Shown: piece by piece, positions 56,914 to 64,000 of the stretch
Position numbering within the stretch: the first letter of the stretch is position 1
How the letters are laid out: every line of letters begins with the position of its first letter
Assembly (NCBI RefSeq): GCF_958295425.1
Contig: NC_081146.1
Coordinates: 22,267,458 to 22,331,457, forward strand
Reading direction: 5' to 3'
Length of the DNA: 64,000 nt
Source of the DNA: Solea solea
Lineage: Eukaryota > Chordata > Actinopteri > Pleuronectiformes > Soleidae
The notes under the pieces: generated by a model
The model's input: only the letters and a program-made list of their open reading frames with translations
Databases searched by the model: none
What the model was told of the DNA's origin: nothing
Translations under genes and position numbers: made by a program

Positions 56914-59900
56914 ATGCAGCGTCTCTTTGCTCGAACAGTCCCCGGACTGAGTCGCTTGTCGTCACGTCCCTTCTCCGCCGCCGCCATCCCAGCACCGAGT
57001 GGCAAACCGGAGGTCCATTACAACAAGGTACTACTTTGTTCGAGCGTGGGACACAGGAAAAAGCAAACAAAAAAACATGCAAACGACACGTTTTCAGGAA
57101 ACTGTGATATCGTTGTTGCTCATAAATGCAGGGCAGTATGTCAATAATCACTGGCTCGCGGTATTTTTGAAGCATTAACGGCGATAGAAATCGAACCGAG
57201 CGCCTTCTCACTGTTGCTCGTCGCGTTCATGAAAAGTTCTTTTTTTTTTCCAGACTCTGGAAAATGAACCCAGACTAAAAGGTGCTGCGCAATCCTTGTC
57301 AGTCCAGACAGGATTTATGTACTTGTCAGTTAGTAAGGCCCGGTCAGGTTACTCATTAAGCTTACACTGTACATAGACTTGCATGCCTCTTATGTTTCTA
57401 TCTTGTAACATATTCTGGAGCTGCTGAACTGCGAATTTCTCTGTGAGATGAATAAAGTATCTATCTATCTATCTACCTATCTATCTATCTACACTGTGCT
57501 CCTCCATCTACTACCGTCATTACCAAAGACTGGATGAATATTTACAAATCTTTCACTTTCACCAGTTTCCACATGTTCAAGTGGTCAAACACTGTGGCTT
57601 TTATTTTCTTTGAAGAAAGTGACTTTGACTTCAACTTTGTTGTCAATTTTATTTATTTTTTTAATCCCAGCTTCCTCTGTTGTGGGAATGAGACATGTGT
57701 AGAATAATGCATTTATCTCTGGAAATGATTATACAACTAGGGACAATACCACTTTTTGTGACACCACAAACTACTGATATCGATATTAGTCGGATACTGT
57801 CCTTTTCAGATCATTTATGAACTATGAATATGTTGAAAATGACCATGAGTCATTTCAAAGATCTAATTCTTCAACTGTGTCACAAATATTGTTCTCTCTT
57901 TCAAAAGAAATGAACAGCTCAAGCATGACTCAGCTAAAATGCTTTTTGCTGATTTAACCTTGGTAACTGGTTGTCTCTGCACAGAATGCATTATAACAAC
58001 GGCATGTTTCAAACTCTTTAGCTTTACAAGGTTATAAAAGCAACTTATCTCTGTGGTCAACAAACCACATACATGAAGCCTTTGTGGTGACCTTCAACAT
58101 GTATTTTGCACACAAGATAAAAAGAACTCTCAGAATTTTACACACCTTTTTAAGTGGGTATTTAAAAAGAAAAAAAGTCCAGCTTGTTAAAAGTAATTAT
58201 GTTTTTACTGTTCATGACAGTAAACTGAATATTGTTAACCAGGGCTGATCGATTACTAAATCTAAACTATTTTTAACTTTTCAGCTTTTTAAATGTGAAT
58301 ATTATCTGGTTGAAATCATTAAAACCTTTGGTTTGGGGACAAAACAAGACATTTCATCATTTCCTTTTTCCAACCTTTTCTGACAGTGTATGGACCAAAC
58401 GATTACTCAATTTAACCGAGAGAATAATCGACAGGTTAATTGGGGTTAGTTTCTGCCCTGAATGAGGACATTGTCATATTTTGACATTGGGACATTTTAT
58501 GGAAGAAACAACTGAATAATTAAATTACCAGTTGTTTAATCAAGAATATAATTGAGATATTACTCAATAATTAGTTGCAGCCTTTCGTGCAAACATACAA
58601 ACACCATCCTCAGTGGTGGAAATAAGAATGTGGCTCGACCTTATCTTCCACTGTCAACTGGAAACGGGTTTGTACAAACAAATCAATCTTCATTTCTTAT
58701 TTACAGCTGCACCTGAGTAAAAGGTGCCATTTTAGACAGACAGACAGACGACTTTATTAATCCCTTTGGGAGGTTCCCTCGGGGAAATTAACAGCTCCAG
58801 CATCCACACACAGCACTGTTAAAAATAGAGAGTAGAATAAAATAAGATAAGAATAAAAATAAAAATATAAAAATAAAAATGAAAGTGACCCATGCTATAT
58901 ATATGTATGTATACCTACATACACACAACACCTGTGTGTGTATATACATACATACACACATACACATCTACATGTATACACATCCATACATACATATACA
59001 CATACACACATATATACATATATGTATATACATACATATACACACATCATCACAGGTACACACACACACCTACAGTTTTATTGCACATGTCTATGGTTTT
59101 ATTGCACATGTTATTATGTTATTGTTGTGGTTGTACTGTTTTTTTTTTTTTTTTGTTTGTTTGTTTGCCCTCCTCCCCCCCAGTGAGGAGTTGTACAGTT
59201 TGATGGCCGGGGGACAAACGAGTCCCCCAGCCTGTTGGTCCTGTACTTGGGGAGGAGCAGCCTGTTGCTGAGGCTTCTGTGGCTCCTCTGGCTGCTGATG
59301 ACAGTGTGCAGAGGGTGGCTGGCATTGTCCAGGATGCTCAGCTTGTTTGTCCACAGTTTTTCTCTCTGCCACTGTCACCAGAGGGTCCAGCCTCATTCCT
59401 ACCACCGAGCTGGCCCGCCTGATGAGCCTGATTTTAGAAGTTTCCTTTGTCTCTCAAAGGACACTGTGGAGAGTGAACACATCCCAGTAGCTGATGGTCT
59501 TCTGCTCAAGTATAATCTTAATGGTGTAGTTAGCAAACTGCACTGTGTCACACAGGAGAAGACTTGCAGTGAGGTTATGAACTCCACACACACACGGTAT
59601 CATCAACACAAACCAGAACAAGTATGGCAGGAACAACTTAAATGTCTTTAAGAAGATTTATTTCAGATACACACACAGTTAGGTTGTAAAACAGACCAGT
59701 CATACAGGTTCTGATGACTGGCAGGATCAACTTGAGTGTCTTTAAGAAGATTTATTTCAGATACACACGCAGTTAGTTTGTAATTATAATTATATAGTTG
59801 ATTATTGATGACAACAGTGCTTTGATACCAACTGAGCTTTAATTAGAACCGTACATGCTCCAAACACACAGACTGGAGATTATCTGAAACATAATGTCTG

Positions 59901-62799
59901 TCACATATAACAATAAATAGTGATAGTTTTGCCTGCTGGAAAGTTCTACAATTAATTCAGTAAATAATTCTTTATTTTTTTATTTTTTTTAAACAAACTA
60001 AGGAACACTGTTGATAAATTGTTGTAAATTGTTTATCCCATGTAAAATATTTGGGCTGTTTTGATGTTTTTCTTTTGCTGATTTTGGCTCTTTTTTATAA
60101 TGAGACTTTGTTTAACGCCGTTATTCTTGCCCTAAGTCTTGTCCACAGCACACAGTTGTCTTTTTCTCCTAAAAAATAAGTGGAAACCAAATGTAACGCT
60201 CCATTTGTTTGTTTTTCATGTTTCAGCTGTTTATTAACAATGAGTGGCACGATGCAGCGAGTGGGAAGATGTTCCCCACCATCAACCCAGCTACAGGTGA
60301 AGTCATCTGTCAAGTGGCAGAGGCTGATGAGGTGAGTGGCCTCACCTGCACCTGTGACGGTGCGGTAAATGAACAACATACGCTAATACTGTGTGAATCT
60401 GATGTATGTTACTTTTTACTTGAGATACTAACTGTTTGTTTTTTTTACTCTGCAATCACATATTTCTACCTGAACCTTTTACCTGTTCCTACAGACTGTA
60501 TATGACAATGTACGTAGGGTCACGGTGTGAAAATTAAAGCAAAGGGAGTGCAGGCCGATTTTCAAGCGATTTGGTCGTGACTGACCAAATCGTACTGTAC
60601 TCTGTACAATTAGTGATTTGATCTCGCCCAATCAATGTTAATGTCAGGGCTTTTCTTGATGTTCACACCCATGGGGTTGTGAAATTAATGTAAAGATAAC
60701 ATCATTAGCAAATTAGCAGATGATTTAAAAAATGAAAACACCCTGAATACAAGCACAATGAAATCTGTGAGCACTTTTGATGTGCACATTTTTCTCTTTT
60801 AATAAATCTTTATTGTACTTGTGCTTAAACCTGCACCGTCCTTGCAGAGATGTTCCTTTTTAAAATTGCCTCAATGAATCATGTTGTATATATTTCCAGG
60901 CAGACGTAAACAAGGCAGTGAAGGCAGCACAAAATGCCTTCAAGTTGGGGTCACCGTGGCGACGGATGGACGCTTCTCATCGTGGCCTTCTGCTCAACCG
61001 ACTGGCCGACGCCATCGAGAGGGACTCTGCATATCTTGCCGTAAGTCAATCTTGCGCCATCACATGATACACAGTTAACACGTGGATCCTCCTCACTCGC
61101 ATGGAGGTGGTTTGGCTTTGAAAACAAATGGTATGTATATATGTGTGTGTGTGTGTGTATATGTATGTATATATATACACATACATAGACACACACACAA
61201 TTACAATATATGCAATTTAAAAACAACAAGATGCAGATTCATAATTATCTATGATATTTAACACTTCATATCACATGAATATAAAATGACAATGCATGCT
61301 GAACCGATGTTGTGTTGTTACCACAGGAGCTGGAGACACTTGATAACGGGAAGCCTTACTCTGTTGCCTACAACGTGGATGTGCCCACTGTTGTCAAATG
61401 TCTCAGGTAATTTGCCTTTATTTAGTGTGTTATTTGCACTTAAACGTCTGCAGTTTCTTTGGATCTGAATGTTCTGGATCTCCTAGATGAGACCAAGTAG
61501 CTTTACTTTGAGCTTTAAACCAAGTGTGTGTGTTTTTTATGTAGGTACTATGCAGGCTGGGCTGACAAATGGGAGGGAAAGACCATTCCCATTGACGGAG
61601 ATTATTTCTGCTACACCAGACATGAACCCATCGGAGTCTGTGGACAGATCATTCCGGTGAGGGCCACAAAGATTCACAGCCTAGCACTACAGGGTCTTTT
61701 TTTGAATCGATCTATAACGCTTTTAAATTTCTTTTACTCTATTTGCATGTGCTATGATTTCCATTTTTAACTGCACCCCCCTCAAGGCTGAGTCAAATAT
61801 TTGTTCTGCTCCTGCTGTTTGTCAGCACAAATGTCACGATAAGATTGTTGGCTGAACCCTCCAGTCCTTATCTATTATCAAACATTCATAAAGGAGAATA
61901 GAAATGTGAGCTCTGGGTGTGGTTTGATCGGCACTCTGATGCATGCTGAGCATGAGGAAGAGGAAGTGTTACTGACAGCCTGTGGCCAAGTGGAAAGGGA
62001 ACTTGGCTTGTAACCGGAAGGTCGGCAGTTCAAGTCCCCACCAGGTCAAAAGGGGTGGGGTACCCCTGAGCAAGGTACTCAACCCCCATTGCTCCCTGGG
62101 CGCTACTCAGTGTGGCAGCCCACTGCTCCTAATTCTAAGATGTGTCAAATGCAGAGAATAATTTCCCCTAAGGGGGATTAATAAAGTTAATTATTATGAA
62201 ACACAGGGCAAACTGTGTCTGTGTGCAGAAAAACAATTGAGGAACAAAAAAAAACAGTTCCACCCCTAATGTTTTCAGTCCTTGACTGCCATTTCTCTAA
62301 CTTCTCTCATTCTCTCTCTGCAGTGGAACTTCCCTCTTCTGATGCAGGCCTGGAAACTTGGCCCTGCACTTGCAACTGGTAACACTGTGGTGATGAAGGT
62401 TGCAGAGCAGACACCACTCACAGCGCTCTATGTGGCCAGCTTGATTAAAGAGGTACTTTGTATCTTACCCATTTACACTCCACAAAAATTCAAATAATCA
62501 CAAATGCTACTCAAAGGAACAGTGTTTTTTATTCACTCTGAAATGTTCTCAGTTTTGTTCACCCGTGTCATACATCTCATATTCTTACTTTTCACCATTG
62601 TTGTTTCTCATGAGTAGTAAGTTAACTGCAGAGGGATGTATAACCACCATTTCCTCACCTCTGGCTGACGTCGTTCTCCTTTCAGGTGGGTTTCCCTGAA
62701 GGTGTTGTGAATATCCTGTCTGGCATGGGACCTTCAGCAGGTGCTGCTATTGCGAGACACATGGACATTGACAAAGTGGCTTTCACTGGATCCACAGAG
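56914..62799 (+). CDS. aldh2: Mitochondrial aldehyde dehydrogenase 2, 5' part (gene runs off the window)
   Basis: Seven exons: 56914-57027, 60227-60331, 60900-61040, 61327-61406, 61545-61656, 62324-62452, 62686-62799. All are GT-AG with matching phases; 265 of about 517 expected residues. The N-terminus [20 protein letters not shown] has Arg but no acidic residue, as in a mitochondrial targeting peptide; the mature part begins around the [10 protein letters not shown] stretch. [57 protein letters not shown], the [21 protein letters not shown] cofactor strand and KVAFTGSTE follow human ALDH2 almost residue for residue. The catalytic Glu and Cys lie in exons beyond 64000. The enzyme oxidises acetaldehyde and lipid aldehydes with NAD in the matrix. 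Human ALDH1B1 has an intronless coding region, so this multi-exon structure favours aldh2. Which fish duplicate it is cannot be told. Confidence 0.95.
57395..57492 (+). repeat. Retroposon 3' tail with (CTAT)n
   Basis: GCTGCTGAACTGCGAATTTC, GATGAATAAAGTAT and then CTATCTATCTAC repeats: the usual 3' end of a truncated fish LINE or SINE with a tetranucleotide tail. Confidence 0.6.
58240..58585 (-). repeat. GGGCTGCAAC-family MITE, one copy and an adjoining fragment
   Basis: Starts AGGGCTGATCGATTACTAAA, has GTGTATGGACCAAACGATTA, and ends GGTTAGTTTCTGCCCTGAA. A further piece, GACATTTTATGGAAGAAACA to AATTAGTTGCAGCCTTTCG (58486-58585), repeats the right part. Confidence 0.65.
58735..59600 (-). repeat. 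Long dispersed fish repeat, interrupted by a (TACA)n microsatellite
   Basis: Starts AGACGACTTTATTAATCCCT and TTGGGAGGTTCCCTCGGGGA, typical of an abundant fish repeat. After the CA/TA microsatellite (58890-59080) it resumes with GGTCCTGTACTTGGGGAGGA, CTGGCATTGTCCAGGATGCT and CTGCCACTGTCACCAGAGGG. The plus-strand frame of 138 codons over it (59235-59651) reflects the repeat and is not called as a gene. Orientation is a guess. Confidence 0.55.
59622..59781. repeat. Direct duplication of about 64 bp, period 96
   Basis: Both copies run GGCAGGA.CAACTT.A.TGTC, then TTTAAGAAGATTTATTTCAG and ACACAC.CAGTTAG.TTGTAA, at 59622-59685 and 59718-59781, with about five differences. Confidence 0.8.
61135..61200. 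repeat. (TG)n/(TA)n/(CA)n microsatellite in aldh2 intron
   Basis: TATATATGTGTG to ACACACAC, partly self-complementary, between exons 3 and 4 of aldh2. Confidence 0.9.
61978..62205 (+). repeat. tRNA-derived SINE, best preserved copy
   Basis: Head CAGCCTGTGGCCAAGTGGAA (A-box region) and GGCAGTTCAAGTCCCC (B-box), body GGGTACCCCTGAGCAAGGTA, CCCCCATTGCTCCCTGGGCG and GTGGCAGCCCACTGCTCC, tail with ATTAATAAAGTTAATTATTA. It lies in the aldh2 intron before the exon at 62324. Confidence 0.8.
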
Positions 62800-64000
62800 G
62801 TAGGAACAGTTTCTTCCTTTTTTCTTTCTTTTTTGAGTAAATGATGTGTCTGTGTGTTCATCACTTTAACCCTAAGTAACTACATCTTCAGCCATGGAGA
62901 ACGGAACCTCCACTGTGCTTCCTATCCATTGTCTGGGAGCTGAAGCAGGAAAGCTTAACACTTGTGGTAGCTGCTATCACCTTGTTTGAAGACAGTACCT
63001 AAGTGTACATGGACATAAGTAATCAGAATACAAATATGCCATGTAAACACAAAAAATTCAATTCTGATTGAGAGGACTGAGAGATAGGTGTCGATAACAA
63101 CATATCAGCTTCATCAAACTGATTCATAACTTTAAAAGATGGGACATATATCAGTCCATGGTGCTTGTATCAATACAGCATGAATACAGCTTTTTGTATG
63201 GGTCTGAACAGCCCTCACATGCAAAGACAGAGTTTAGTGATAATGCATCAAGATATTTAACATTGGGTTTGCAGAAGCCTGCAAGCAAGTAAACAAAATA
63301 TCAACTAATGACTGAGCACTCCCAAAAGTGAAGCCAGAACATCTGGATTGCCCCGTGGAGCAGAGAACATTACATCAGTGACGCATCAGAGCTTTACAGC
63401 TGTGACTTAAAACACAAAGCATCACAAAGGTCACATTCAGGCCTGGTATGAAAGGGTGAGTTCAGGTTTCGACACATCGTCGACGGAGAGTGCCCTGTGT
63501 TACACAGACAACAGGGCTTCACTCAACACAACAACTGAGCTGTTGAAATAGTTGAATGAACTTTCTACGGATAAGCAACCATATATTTATACTGTTAGGC
63601 TGGTGCCAAAACAAGCCCACATTTGGCCATGTCTGTTTCTAGCCAACAGTTTTCCGTGATCCCTTCAAATCCACATCATTCCAGAGCGTCACCTTGAGAC
63701 CTTTATCTCGTCCAAAATATACTGGTGTTTTCCTGTTTATACTTGTCCAAGTACAAGTAGAGTTCAGCAACCTTTTTAAAACACTCAAGATTTGCAGATT
63801 TATTTTGAAACTGGTAAATACAGTTGAATATTTACATAGCAAACTGGCTATAACCATTGCACATTAAGCTGCCAGTGGGGGGAAACTGATTTAACAGCTG
63901 CAGTGTTTAACTTGATGATTTAATAATTCTGCCTGTGATTTTTCTTTGTGAACAGAAACTATACTATACAAACATAACATACGCAGCCTCAGTCAGACCT
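62800..64000 (+). other. Intron 7 of aldh2, open at the window edge
   Basis: No further aldh2 exon is visible: the next expected segment (after VAFTGSTE) is absent. A T-rich stretch ending GTGAACAG near 63957 resembles an acceptor, but the sequence after it does not encode ALDH2. No repeat with clear ends is seen. Confidence 0.7.

Larger units (their letters stand above)
57028..60226 (+). other. First intron of aldh2, repeat-rich
   Basis: 3.2 kb without exons. It contains a retroposon tail, two MITE relics, a long dispersed repeat and a duplicated segment, listed separately. Confidence 0.85.

Noticed and set aside
59235..59651. 138-codon frame in aldh2 intron 1
   Set aside because: Lies on a dispersed repeat and changes character across repeat borders.
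61978..62060. tRNA gene
   Set aside because: A- and B-box-like sequences are present, but the arms do not close into a cloverleaf and the same body follows in other copies: it is a SINE head.

Overview
The window is nuclear DNA from a ray-finned fish, probably a percomorph teleost. The evidence is four conserved vertebrate genes with compact GT-AG introns, very frequent (CA)n/(TA)n microsatellites, tRNA-derived SINEs, fish-type MITEs with GGGCTGCAAC termini, and a BEL/Pao LTR retrotransposon. There is no sign of bacterial or organellar sequence.

Layout. 1-19.4 kb is mostly non-coding: promoter-like GC-rich DNA at about 3.64-3.78 and 4.26-5.1 kb, a candidate first coding exon at 6520-6622, then a very long intron full of repeats. 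19.5-28.2 kb (+) is dyrk1b, a nuclear dual-specificity kinase; twelve exons give 674 aa from the internal start used here. 33.7-40.0 kb (+) is ppox, the penultimate enzyme of haem synthesis; twelve coding exons, 476 aa, and a probable untranslated first exon near 31.6-31.75 kb. 41.9-46.0 kb (-) is rbm42, an RRM protein; eleven coding exons, 402 aa, tail to tail with ppox. 56.9 kb to the right edge (+) is the first part of aldh2, the mitochondrial aldehyde dehydrogenase: seven exons, 265 aa, cut off before the catalytic Glu and Cys.

Between rbm42 and aldh2 (46.7-56.5 kb) lies the accessory part. Two arms of a roughly 350-bp inverted repeat (46704-47055 and 56147-56502) enclose a small unidentified minus-strand gene with three exons that join in phase and a Cys/His-rich last exon. 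A complete 7224-bp BEL/Pao element (48199-55422) sits in antisense inside the second intron of that gene. The element has two 545-bp LTRs with no difference seen by eye, a 4-bp ATGG target duplication, a primer-binding site matching 17 nt of the tRNA-Tyr 3' end, and one uninterrupted gag-pol frame of about 2017 codons, so it looks like a very recent insertion.

The four housekeeping genes do not form a pathway; they share a neighbourhood. All exon joins were checked by hand for GT/AG and phase, and each predicted protein was compared from memory with its human orthologue. Repeat family names are given only where the sequence itself supports them.
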